A DNA stretch of 42,354 bases, taken from the NCBI GenBank assembly GCA_021772435.1, contig JAJFLZ010000012.1:1-42354 (forward strand). The letters run 5' to 3'. Below the pieces are notes generated by a model. That model saw only the letters and a program-made list of their open reading frames with translations, did no database searches and had not been told where the DNA came from. A program made the translations under genes and the position numbers. Source of the DNA: Chlamydiota bacterium (lineage in GTDB: Bacteria > Chlamydiota > Chlamydiia > Chlamydiales > JACKPQ01). Of the stretch, positions 9,769-17,075 are shown in pieces. How positions within the stretch are numbered: position 1 is the stretch's first letter; each line of letters starts with the position of its first letter.

Positions 9769-11077
9769 TTTTTTGGCGGCGGTCGATGTTGAATTCTCCG
9801 TTGTAGACGTAAATGCCCCATTTGGCTTTAGGCTCTTTTTCGATAAATTCTTTGAGATGTCGGGCTTTTTTGGGAAGAGCCCCCGTAGAGTAGGTGACTT
9901 CGATAGGTATAATTTGAGCACCGATGGAAACGACAAAATCCACTTCAGATCCACCAGTAGTGCGCCAGAAATAGATCTTATCATGCTCAATTTGTGCATC
10001 AGTCCAAACAAGAAGTTCGTTGAGCAACCAGTTTTCAAATCGATGCCCAATTAGACCTGTCTGTGTGAGTATTGAAAGATCGTAAATTCCTGTGAGATAA
10101 CTGATAATGCCATTATTAATGAGGTAGCCTTTTGGAGATTTTACAACACGTTTTATCGTACTATTTATATAAGGATATATTTCTTTGTACTGCATGGTAG
10201 CAGATAAATACCCACGATATTTAGCTAAAGTATTGCGAGAACATTCTAAGGCTGTCAAAAATTTTTGCTCATCACGCACAGACCCCGTTTGTTCGGCACA
10301 AGCTCTCATAAGCTGTTGATATAAGTTAATATCACTGATAGATGGAATAGATCGGATGTCATTTTCTAGATATGTTTGCAAGTAGTTAGCTAAGTATGTT
10401 CTCTTTTCTTTGTCGCTTTGCTCATGCAAAACTTCTGGAAGTCCTCCCCATACTAAATGAATTGATAGTGTATTTTTTAGAATTTTATTGAATGGTTTGC
10501 GCTCTTCCCAAAGTGTTGTGAGTTTTAGCTCATCCATTGGCTCTTTGATTAAATCAAAGATGGAAGGGAAAGTAGGGATTGTGACATTTGAGTGAAGCAA
10601 CTCTGCCATTTCCTTTAAATTGAATTCTCGAAGATGCTGGAGTTCGACTCGGCCTGCTAGTGACTCTGCAGCAAGTTGATGCAAATTCAAATGTCCAGAT
10701 CCAGTCAAGATAAATTTAACAGCTTTCATGTCTTTGTAGTCATCATAGATGCTCTTGACCTGATCAAATAATTCAGGGCACTTTTGTGCTTCATCAATTG
10801 CAACCCAGATTTTTTTACTGAAGCCAATTTTCTGTAAGATAGCTTCTTCAATCATTAATTTTAGCTCTCCATTTGCAACGCGTAAGCGCTGCTCTCGGTG
10901 ATCCATATTTAGAAACACCCAAGTTCTATTTGGATGGGCTGACATATAAGCTTTGAGTAAGGTTGTTTTGCCAACACGCCTTGCCCCTAAAAGAGCTGTG
11001 ACTCTGGGTTTTTCAAAAGAGTTTAAAATCTCTTCTTGATTAACCCGTTGTAGAACTTCTTCTTGCATAATCGACAC
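9740..11077 (-). CDS. AAA_14/DUF4143 orphan ATPase
   Basis: 445 aa. Walker A GARRVGKT (31-38), Walker B near KIWVAIDEAQKCP, then a DUF4143 domain with the PD-(D/E)XK-like pattern SEVDFVVSIGAQIIPIEVTYS. The usual final Lys of the ExK motif is Thr here, so nuclease activity is doubtful. The frame opens at a GTG; an ATG three codons in (11068) is equally possible. The last 29 bp overlap the 3' end of the GH63 gene in convergent orientation. A MITE-like repeat lies 24 bp upstream of the start and separates the gene from two copies of a TGAC-N6-GTCA-type motif. Genes of this family are scattered accessory genes with no settled function. It is visibly more AT-rich than the GH63 gene beside it. Confidence 0.88.
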   Translation of the reverse strand: MSIMQEEVLQRVNQEEILNSFEKPRVTALLGARRVGKTTLLKAYMSAHPNRTWVFLNMDHREQRLRVANGELKLMIEEAILQKIGFSKKIWVAIDEAQKCPELFDQVKSIYDDYKDMKAVKFILTGSGHLNLHQLAAESLAGRVELQHLREFNLKEMAELLHSNVTIPTFPSIFDLIKEPMDELKLTTLWEERKPFNKILKNTLSIHLVWGGLPEVLHEQSDKEKRTYLANYLQTYLENDIRSIPSISDINLYQQLMRACAEQTGSVRDEQKFLTALECSRNTLAKYRGYLSATMQYKEIYPYINSTIKRVVKSPKGYLINNGIISYLTGIYDLSILTQTGLIGHRFENWLLNELLVWTDAQIEHDKIYFWRTTGGSEVDFVVSIGAQIIPIEVTYSTGALPKKARHLKEFIEKEPKAKWGIYVYNGEFNIDRRQKIIYLPAWMI

Positions 11078-11101
11078 TTATTTGCTGGATGTTTATAACC
11101 T

Positions 11102-11269
11102 AACCTGAATTTCTTCGTTTATATCATTCATCTTCAGGCATCTTAGCCCTTATCTTGCACCCTTTTTGTGCTCATTGATAGCGTTTTGGCTATCAAATCG
11201 CAAAAAATGGCACAATCTGTCACCTAATCTGATCTGAATCTAAACAATCAAAACGAAGGAACTCAGGTT
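11102..11269 (+). repeat. MITE-like repeat, copy 2 (complete, diverged)
   Basis: A complete 168-bp copy bounded by imperfect terminal inverted repeats (AACCTGAATTTCTTCGTTT and AAACGAAGGAACTCAGGTT). AACCT stands on both sides (11097-11101 and 11270-11274), possibly a target duplication. The internal hairpin reads TTGATAGC-GTTTTG-GCTATCAA (11175-11196): compared with the other copies two base pairs changed on both arms, so pairing is kept. It occupies about half of the gap between the AAA_14 gene and the next gene. Confidence 0.9.
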
Positions 11270-11287
11270 AACCTAATGATAAAAAAC

Positions 11288-11336
11288 CATGACAATTTCG
11301 TCAAGGCAATGATCAAATTGCATGACAATTTCGTCA
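11288..11336. promoter_or_regulatory. Two direct copies of a TGAC-N6-GTCA palindromic motif
   Basis: CATGACAATTTCGTCA occurs at 11288-11303 and again, identically, at 11321-11336, a 33-bp period or about three helical turns. Each copy is an inverted repeat of TGAC and GTCA. The spacing suggests two operator sites on one DNA face. They may have controlled the AAA_14 gene before the repeat inserted between them. Function is inferred. Confidence 0.5.
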
Positions 11337-11394
11337 TTCAAGTGATAAGATTGCGCTCAGTCAATCTAATATGCTTATTATAAGTATCTTGCAA

Positions 11395-11892
11395 CTAGGC
11401 GGCAGGAGCGGCGATGGCGGCCCTGGGCTCCTCTTTCTTGCTAAAGGTCATAACGAAAATTGCATAGGTGAGCTGGAAGGGTCTGCCGAGGTCCTCAATG
11501 CACTCATTGCGCCACTTGACCGCGCGGTCACAGAAGAGTGATAGGATCGCAATCGGGATGATCGCAAAGGTCGCAAAGACGCATTTTGCAATGGTGTAGA
11601 TCGTGTAGACAAGCAGCTGCTTCCATGTGCCTTGCACAAGCTGCATGGGATGCAGCTCTGTTGTCTTTCTTGTACTGAGCTTTTGGATAAGATCAGCTGA
11701 TTGTAGTTGTCTGACTTGTGTCTTGTTGAGGGTTTCGAGGTTGGAGGTGTCCAAGCTGCTCGATTGATTTTGCGGTGCATGCATCCATTTGTTAAATGGC
11801 AAGGTTTTGACCTGAGCAGGAGAGAGGTGCCCAAGCTGCTCGGGTTTGAGAAGATTGATTTTGCTGGCTGAGATGTTTTTGACCCGCTGCAA
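11395..11892 (-). CDS. Unknown membrane-associated protein with LxxxQ repeats
   Basis: About 165 aa if it starts at the TTG preceded by AGGAG. Residues 10-80 show a loose repeat, LKPEQLGHLSPAQVKTL then LETLNKTQVRQLQSADLI and ELHPMQL. A hydrophobic segment follows (LLVYTIYTIAKCVFATFAIIPIAILSLF), then a short tail. I do not recognise the family, although proteins with repeats of this type occur in environmental chlamydiae. Its first 27 coding bases are an inverted copy of a stretch inside the divergent neighbour, so the 5' end is probably chimeric. Confidence 0.5.
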   Translation of the reverse strand: MQRVKNISASKINLLKPEQLGHLSPAQVKTLPFNKWMHAPQNQSSSLDTSNLETLNKTQVRQLQSADLIQKLSTRKTTELHPMQLVQGTWKQLLVYTIYTIAKCVFATFAIIPIAILSLFCDRAVKWRNECIEDLGRPFQLTYAIFVMTFSKKEEPRAAIAAPAA

Positions 11893-12008
11893 GAGCTCCT
11901 ATTTACTTTACGCTATCGTTGATTCGACCATTTGTTGTGATCGGAGCTGAAATAGCCGATGTATTCTGCAAGGGCAAATTAGAGCTCGTGCAGCGGGTCA
12001 AAAACATC
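11872..12008. repeat. Inverted repeat joining two divergent genes
   Basis: Arms 11872-11898 and 11982-12008 are 27 bp each with one mismatch. In both genes the shared stretch codes for QRVKNI. The intervening 83 bp are unique. This looks like two diverged members of one gene family joined head to head by rearrangement, rather than a regulatory palindrome. Confidence 0.75.
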
Positions 12009-12527
12009 GCTAGAAGCTTTTTTTATGCTTTGGGCATGGCTCTAGCCTCAGTTGGAATGGTGCTTTTGCCCTACAGATGCGCCTACGTTTTAGCTCAAAT
12101 TGAATTTAACGCCAACAAGGGCATACACGATGTCAAATCGCTTAATGTAAACCAGGGCTTTACCATTTACCTCACCATGACGCCTGTTGGCAATCTAGCT
12201 CAAAAGCGGCCAAACCAGTCTCTCAAATACAAACCGCACGCTTTGATGGTTTCAGATCAAACATTTGAAATACTGATCAATGACAAGACACTTTCTACTA
12301 AGGGGCGCAGCCTAGAGCAACGCGACCAAGACATCTTTCATCTGCTTAAAAAATTTACTATGCAAAAAAGCGCCTACTGTGGTCCCAATCAGGCTCCAAG
12401 CGCCTTACCAGAGCCCACACGTGTTACAGATCGCGGTTTTGGCATCGATGCAAATCGTTACTACACCTATTTGGACCTGACTCAAGACCAAAAAAACAAA
12501 CTCAAGCCTTACGGCTACGATACGTGA
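11919..12527 (+). CDS. Unknown protein, probably 5'-truncated
   Basis: 202 aa from a TTG without a clear ribosome site. The frame stays open further upstream, which fits loss of the true 5' end. One hydrophobic stretch (SFFYALGMALASVGMVLLPYRCAYVLA) is followed by a soluble part ending in LTQDQKNKLKPYGYDT. No family is recognised. The shared QRVKNI segment ties it to the divergent neighbour. It may be a gene fragment. Confidence 0.45.
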   Translation: MIRPFVVIGAEIADVFCKGKLELVQRVKNIARSFFYALGMALASVGMVLLPYRCAYVLAQIEFNANKGIHDVKSLNVNQGFTIYLTMTPVGNLAQKRPNQSLKYKPHALMVSDQTFEILINDKTLSTKGRSLEQRDQDIFHLLKKFTMQKSAYCGPNQAPSALPEPTRVTDRGFGIDANRYYTYLDLTQDQKNKLKPYGYDT

Positions 12528-12636
12528 TCACATGCCAAAGAGGTTTTTGAAAAACTATCCTTCAAAATACAAAATTCACTGACGCAAATTGTCTAGATGG
12601 CTTATTCTCATTATCAACCTATCTTATGGAGGATAA

Positions 12637-13032
12637 ATGGAAACCAAAAAGCATGCCAATGGCATCATGATGAGTACTTGCACAGTCAAAAACCTAGAGT
12701 CTGCCAAGCGTTTATTTGTCGATCTGCTTGGTCTAGAGCTTAAGGACTACGCTCCTGAATACAACTGGATGGAAATTGGTGGCGAGCAAGGATCGCTACT
12801 TGGCATTGGTCAAGAATCAACTGAGTGCGGTGCAGCAGATGTGCAGCAAACAGCTGGCAATAACGCCTGGGTCTCAATTTCGGTCGACGATGTTGACGCT
12901 ACAAAGAAGCATCTAGAAGACAATGGCGTTGAATTTATCGGCGACATATTTGAGGTGCCAGGGCATGTCAAAATGGCGCTATTTAAGGATCAAGATGGCA
13001 ACCGCTTCTGGATCACCCAAAAACTTGACTAA
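12637..13032 (+). CDS. VOC-family (glyoxalase/bleomycin-resistance fold) protein
   Basis: 131 aa, one full vicinal-oxygen-chelate unit: IMMSTCTVKNLESAKRLFVDLLGLEL at the N-terminus, a middle WVSISVDDVDATKKHLEDNGVEF, and the typical end MALFKDQDGNRFWITQ. TATGGAGGATAA gives a strong ribosome site 4 bases before ATG. Such proteins bind a metal and act on small electrophiles or antibiotics; the substrate here is unknown. The last 34 bp are repeated beyond the following ATPase gene (14704-14737). Confidence 0.87.
   Translation: METKKHANGIMMSTCTVKNLESAKRLFVDLLGLELKDYAPEYNWMEIGGEQGSLLGIGQESTECGAADVQQTAGNNAWVSISVDDVDATKKHLEDNGVEFIGDIFEVPGHVKMALFKDQDGNRFWITQKLD
12998..13031 (+). repeat. Direct repeat of the VOC gene 3' end, left copy
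   Basis: 34 bp, one mismatch against 14704-14737, with 29 consecutive identical bases. It ends within the VOC stop codon (TAA here, TAG in the right copy). The two copies bracket the DUF234 ATPase gene. Confidence 0.9.
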
Positions 13033-13095
13033 ACCCATAAATTGCTTAAAAAGAGTCATTAACGAAATATATCGTTACCGCTAATAAGTGGAAAT

Positions 13096-13201
13096 GTCAT
13101 TCTTATGATGTGTTTTTGCCGTCTGTTTTCGCATCATAAAAATGACAAATGTCACTTTTATGATGCGTTTTTAACTTGCATTTCGTTATCATAAAATTGA
13201 C
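13096..13201. promoter_or_regulatory. Two tandem inverted-repeat units upstream of the DUF234 ATPase
   Basis: Unit 1 (13096-13145) runs from GTCATTCTTATGATG to CGCATCATAAAAATGAC; unit 2 (13151-13201) from GTCACTTTTATGATGCG to CGTTATCATAAAATTGAC. Each unit is an inverted repeat of about 17 bp arms around a T-rich centre, and the abutting inner arms form a long near-perfect palindrome, 13130-13167. Four half sites in alternating direction just before the start at 13218 suggest operator sites for autoregulation, or the terminal structure of the inserted cassette. Confidence 0.65.
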
Positions 13202-13217
13202 ATATACGAGAGATATC

Positions 13218-14660
13218 ATGAAACAAAACCGGCCTTTTTTTGGAAGACAGCAGGAACTTAAAATGCTGTCTGAAGAGTTTGATAAATCCACATCAAGCTT
13301 TGTTGTGATTCACGGTAGGCGACGCATCGGCAAAAGTAGGCTTATTCAAGAATTTGGTAAGAACTTAAAAACGCTTCATTTTAGTGGAATGCCACCTACT
13401 AGAAAGACTACAGATGAAAATCAACGCAATGAGTTTGCAACACAAATGGCGCAAAGTTTAAACATGCCGATCATGAAAAACCAAGACTGGAGCAATCTAT
13501 TTTGGTTTTTGGCAAAAGAAACAGCTAACGGAAAATGGTTAGTTGTTTTAGATGAAATTTCATGGATGGGCTCCAAGGATCCAGATTTTTTAGGAAAACT
13601 AAAAAATGCATGGGATTTGCATTTTTCACAAAATCCTAAATTGATGCTAATTGTTTGCGGATCAGTATCGAGTTGGATAGAGCGAAATATTTTATCCAAT
13701 ACGGGATTTTTAGGTCGGATCTCATTAGATATTGTCTTAGAAGAGCTTCCCCTACATGACTGCTTGCAATTTTGGGGCAACGCAAAAACTAGAATTTCTC
13801 CTTACGAGATTTATAAGGTGTTAAGTGTTACAGGAGGCGTTCCGAAATATCTAGAAGAAATTCGCCCCTCTAAAAGCGCAGAAGATAATATTGAAAATTT
13901 ATGCTTTAAAGCTAGTGGATTGCTCTACAGAGAATTTGAACAGATATTTTCAGATTTATTTTCGAAAAAGAGTGAGAAGTATCGGAAAATCGTTTCTTGT
14001 TTAGTTGATCACGCTTTGTCACTAAGTGAAATATGTGCTTTGCTGAAACTTGAAAAGAGTGGTGTTGTTTCATCATATTTGTCAGATTTAGAAGATGCTG
14101 GTTTCATCAGTTCAGATTGGACCTGGAACTTAAAAAGTAACAAAATTTCAACCTTACGAAAATATCGACTAAGTGATAATTACTTACGTTTTTACCTCAA
14201 ATATATTCATCCTATAAAAGAGCTTATAGCAACAAGAAATTATACTTCAGAACCGCTGTGCACTCTACCAAACTGGTCTACTGTCATGGGCTATCAATTT
14301 GAGAATTTGGTCATTACAAATAGGCTTAGCCTTTACCACGCAATAGATCTCAATCCAGCTAAAGTTTATGTCGCGAATCCTTTTTTTCAGCGTAAAACAG
14401 CTAGGAAGAAAGGTTGTCAAATTGATTATCTTATCCAAACAAAAAGTCGTACATTATTCCTTGTAGAAATTAAATTTTCAGGGTCTCAGGTTGGGCCTAA
14501 GGTAATTGAAGAGGTGAAGGAAAAAATAGCAAGACTATCTGTTCCAAAAGGATTTTCTATTAGACCAGTTTTGGTTCACGTTAATGGTGTAACAGATGCT
14601 GTATTAGACGCCCGGTTTTTTGATCATATCGTGGATTTTGCAAAGCTTTTAAAAAACTAA
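13218..14660 (+). CDS. Archaeal-type ATPase with DUF234 / PD-(D/E)XK C-terminus
   Basis: 480 aa from ATG 13218; a frame extension to 13176 would run into the palindromes. GRRRIGKS (33-40) is the Walker A motif; KWLVVLDEISWMG is Walker B. The middle part resembles the winged-helix region of this family (ALSLSEICALLKLEKSGVVSSYLSDLEDAGFI). The C-terminus carries an intact nuclease-like motif, CQIDYLIQTKSRTLFLVEIKFS (D then ExK). This family is widespread in archaea and scattered in bacteria, with no firmly known function. The gene is AT-rich, sits alone between two copies of the VOC gene 3' end, and has its own palindromic control region, all marks of recent acquisition. Confidence 0.88.
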   Translation: MKQNRPFFGRQQELKMLSEEFDKSTSSFVVIHGRRRIGKSRLIQEFGKNLKTLHFSGMPPTRKTTDENQRNEFATQMAQSLNMPIMKNQDWSNLFWFLAKETANGKWLVVLDEISWMGSKDPDFLGKLKNAWDLHFSQNPKLMLIVCGSVSSWIERNILSNTGFLGRISLDIVLEELPLHDCLQFWGNAKTRISPYEIYKVLSVTGGVPKYLEEIRPSKSAEDNIENLCFKASGLLYREFEQIFSDLFSKKSEKYRKIVSCLVDHALSLSEICALLKLEKSGVVSSYLSDLEDAGFISSDWTWNLKSNKISTLRKYRLSDNYLRFYLKYIHPIKELIATRNYTSEPLCTLPNWSTVMGYQFENLVITNRLSLYHAIDLNPAKVYVANPFFQRKTARKKGCQIDYLIQTKSRTLFLVEIKFSGSQVGPKVIEEVKEKIARLSVPKGFSIRPVLVHVNGVTDAVLDARFFDHIVDFAKLLKN

Positions 14661-14664
14661 CCTG

Positions 14665-14738
14665 TTGAATAAGCTGCATTGGAACCCGAAGAGGAAGGAA
14701 ATAGCAATCGCTTCTGGATCACCCAAAAACTTGACTAG
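14665..14738 (+). pseudogene. Remnant of a VOC gene 3' end
   Basis: An in-frame tail coding AALEPEEEGNSNRFWITQKLD then TAG. The last nine residues match the VOC protein end exactly; the residues before differ. It has no start or ribosome site. It contains the right copy of the 34-bp repeat (14704-14737). Either the sequence was duplicated on insertion of the ATPase cassette, or it is the end of a second, deleted VOC paralogue. Confidence 0.7.
14704..14737 (+). repeat. Direct repeat of the VOC gene 3' end, right copy
   Basis: 34 bp, one mismatch against 12998-13031. The preceding bases in frame code EEEGNS rather than KDQDG, so homology stops sharply here. It marks the right edge of the DUF234 ATPase cassette, which is about 1.7 kb. 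Confidence 0.9.
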
Positions 14739-14745
14739 ACACAGG

Positions 14746-16149
14746 CTAGGCGCGCAAAATCGATTGAGCCGTTCCGTAAATTTTAAAGATTTCTTCGGTT
14801 TCTTTCCTATACTCATTCGGAACTTTATCGGGATGTAGTACCAGCGCAGCTTTTAAATAGGCTCTTTTTGCGTCTTTAGCTGTGTACCCAGGCTTTAGAT
14901 CGAAGAGGGCAGCGGCTGTGGATGCTGTAAAGATGCGTGTTTTGTATGCAATATAGCGCTCGTTCGGGCCTAGACCATTGTTTTGTATTTCAGCTCGAGC
15001 TTTTTGCAGCGCGCTTTCCCAAGCTGTTTGTGTCGGTGGCGGTGCATGAGAGGAAGATGGATTTTGTCTCGGAGGGGGTTGGTAGCCTGAAGATGGCTTA
15101 TAGCGCGCATTGGATCCAAAAAATGATTGGCAGTAATTTTCGTTAAAAGGGAATTTGGGTATGTGGATATTTGAGTTTGCTTCGAAATAGTAATGAAAAA
15201 CAGAATTCTCTTGCATGTCCAAAAATAGTTCCAAAAAGCCGCGTACGCGAGTTAAACTTCTTTCTGAATCTTTAAGCTTGGCTAAATAGGCGGCTTTGTT
15301 AGGGAAGTCTACTCCAGTAAGCTGCGAGCGAATGTTATTTGCTGTAGGCGGGTAGGTCATCCTAAGTGAAAACCCGTTAGGGAGTTCTTGCTTAATCTGT
15401 TCTACTGTGGATAGAAAATTTAGACCCTGTTGCACATAAATTTCACCAAAATGACCATCGATGAATTTTGTATGCTCACGATCATCAGCTGCATTCCACG
15501 ATAAAAGCTTGCCGTTTTCAGCGACAATTCCGTATGTATTTTTAAGCAAGATAGATTTGTAAAATGGCAATCTCAGATCTTTTTGTATAAATAGACGAGG
15601 AACTTGTTGGGGAAGCAAGCCAATAAGAATAGGTAAAGCTGCTGTTGCAACGACTAAAGCCGTCATAACTTGAGCGTTTTTAAAAAATTGCTTGTACAGT
15701 AAATAAGGGCAAATAGCTCCAAAAAATGCCAGAGTGCCATCTGTTAGTAAGCTATTGCTAGCCTGGCAAATATTTTTGTAATAGTGCTCATTATCATTGT
15801 TATTTGTAAAATATAAACATGAGTAAACGGCTACATAACAGGTATGCCAGATAGCTCCGATAGTAGCAACTAGACTCCCAATAACGACTGATGCGCTTAT
15901 TCTGGCTAGGCATCTAGAGCCTTTTGCAAGCTTTGAATGTTCAACATTTACAGTTTCAAAAATATCTATATCTAAGACGTTTACGGACTTTCTGATAGAC
16001 CCGAGATCTTTGACTTTTCGCTCCTCCATATTGGATGGAAAGAAAAAATTTGACGATAAGAGCAAGACCAACGACTGTGAGGTAAAAGAAGTCCTCGCAG
16101 GCTCTGAATTAAAAAACCTTTTAACATTCGATTGAATTTCAGCACACAT
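14746..16149 (-). CDS. Membrane protein with C-terminal J domain
   Basis: 467 aa. About three hydrophobic segments lie between residues 85 and 190 (ISASVVIGSLVATIGAIWHTCYVAVY; LAFFGAICPYLLYKQF; VMTALVVATAALPILIGLLP). A Pro/Ser-rich linker (GYQPPPRQNPSSSHAPPP) precedes the C-terminal J domain, which has its HPD motif at 439-441 (LVLHPDKVPNEYRKETEEIFKIY). J domains stimulate DnaK-type ATPases. A J domain at the C-terminus of a membrane protein is unlike DnaJ; it may recruit bacterial or host Hsp70. The start is not supported by a ribosome site and could be internal. Confidence 0.75.
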   Translation of the reverse strand: MCAEIQSNVKRFFNSEPARTSFTSQSLVLLLSSNFFFPSNMEERKVKDLGSIRKSVNVLDIDIFETVNVEHSKLAKGSRCLARISASVVIGSLVATIGAIWHTCYVAVYSCLYFTNNNDNEHYYKNICQASNSLLTDGTLAFFGAICPYLLYKQFFKNAQVMTALVVATAALPILIGLLPQQVPRLFIQKDLRLPFYKSILLKNTYGIVAENGKLLSWNAADDREHTKFIDGHFGEIYVQQGLNFLSTVEQIKQELPNGFSLRMTYPPTANNIRSQLTGVDFPNKAAYLAKLKDSERSLTRVRGFLELFLDMQENSVFHYYFEANSNIHIPKFPFNENYCQSFFGSNARYKPSSGYQPPPRQNPSSSHAPPPTQTAWESALQKARAEIQNNGLGPNERYIAYKTRIFTASTAAALFDLKPGYTAKDAKRAYLKAALVLHPDKVPNEYRKETEEIFKIYGTAQSILRA

Positions 16150-16190
16150 AATGCAACCATTCTAACCGAAAATAGGTTAATAAACAATAA

Positions 16191-17051
16191 TTAACGCTTT
16201 TTAGAACCTGTACAAACAGGGATGATTTCATTATGCCAAACATCGGATTGCATGCGACGGCGGATGCCAGCCTCATTCTTGCATGAGGCGCTTTGAAACC
16301 AAGAGTTCCAGCGTTTGCCCCCTTTGATGAGCTGCGCTGGGCCGAAGGGGAAGGAGATGGCAAGATATCCTTGGACGATGCCGTGGAATGTGCCGTCAAA
16401 GGTCGTGTCTATACCAAGCGTGATGCCATCGTATACTTTTGCCTCTAGACGCGCAAAACCGCCGAAGGAGCCGCCGCAGTCGATATCGCTTTTGGTGCGC
16501 TCTACTAAGTAGTAGGGGCCGAGGGCAAAGTAAAGTTCGAGAAAATCCCAGGTGGGGATCGGAAAACCTAGCGAGCCGAAAATACTGGGCAGGGCCGTTG
16601 CCATTTTAATTTTGGTAGCTGTTTTGATGCTTTTGCGTGGCCGGCCAACGGGGTAGTATCCACTCATGCGGAAATCAAAGTATTTGTGAAACGCCTCAAA
16701 GCCAGCGCTGAGCTGATTGACGCTGTTTAGCAGATCGACATCGCGATAGTCCCAGAAAAAATTACCGCCGATCACCCAAGTTGATGGCAGGTTGAATCTG
16801 CTGCCAGCGCCGAGATTTGTTGCCCATTTGCCATTATTGAAGATGTGGCCGCGAGCGTCAATGTAGGGCTGAATGTCGCGATCCCAACTCGGAGTTAAAA
16901 ATCCTTCTAACGTTGCATAGCCGTCCTCGTAGCCGATGCCTTTATCAAAGCGGTATTTCGCTGTAGCGTGGGAGGGGATCCCCCAATCGCAATCGGGATT
17001 GGACGCAAATAAAGAAGAGCAAAGAACCAGTGCGCAAAGATGTTTTTTCAT
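16191..17051 (-). CDS. Outer-membrane beta-barrel protein, inverse-autotransporter-like
   Basis: 286 aa with a signal peptide (MKKHLCALVLCSSLFASN). The body alternates polar and aromatic residues as in beta strands: GYATLEGFLTPSWDRDIQPYIDAR, NLGAGSRFNLPSTWVIGGNFFWDYRDV, QLSAGFEAFHKYFDFRMSGYYPVGR. This pattern matches the inverse autotransporter beta domain found in intimins and in several environmental chlamydial proteins. No passenger domain follows, so it is a barrel only. Probable place: outer membrane. Function unknown. Confidence 0.72.
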   Translation of the reverse strand: MKKHLCALVLCSSLFASNPDCDWGIPSHATAKYRFDKGIGYEDGYATLEGFLTPSWDRDIQPYIDARGHIFNNGKWATNLGAGSRFNLPSTWVIGGNFFWDYRDVDLLNSVNQLSAGFEAFHKYFDFRMSGYYPVGRPRKSIKTATKIKMATALPSIFGSLGFPIPTWDFLELYFALGPYYLVERTKSDIDCGGSFGGFARLEAKVYDGITLGIDTTFDGTFHGIVQGYLAISFPFGPAQLIKGGKRWNSWFQSASCKNEAGIRRRMQSDVWHNEIIPVCTGSKKR

Positions 17052-17075
17052 GCTACTTGTTTTACCAAAATAAAT

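Noticed and set aside
11288..11336. Two 16-bp repeats as a mini CRISPR array.
   Set aside because: Only two copies with a 17-bp gap, no cas genes and palindromic motif; operators are likelier.
13130..13167. The long palindrome as a transcription terminator of the VOC gene.
   Set aside because: Stem is AT-rich and part of a four-arm regular array placed upstream of the ATPase gene; an operator or cassette-end role fits better. A terminator role is not excluded.
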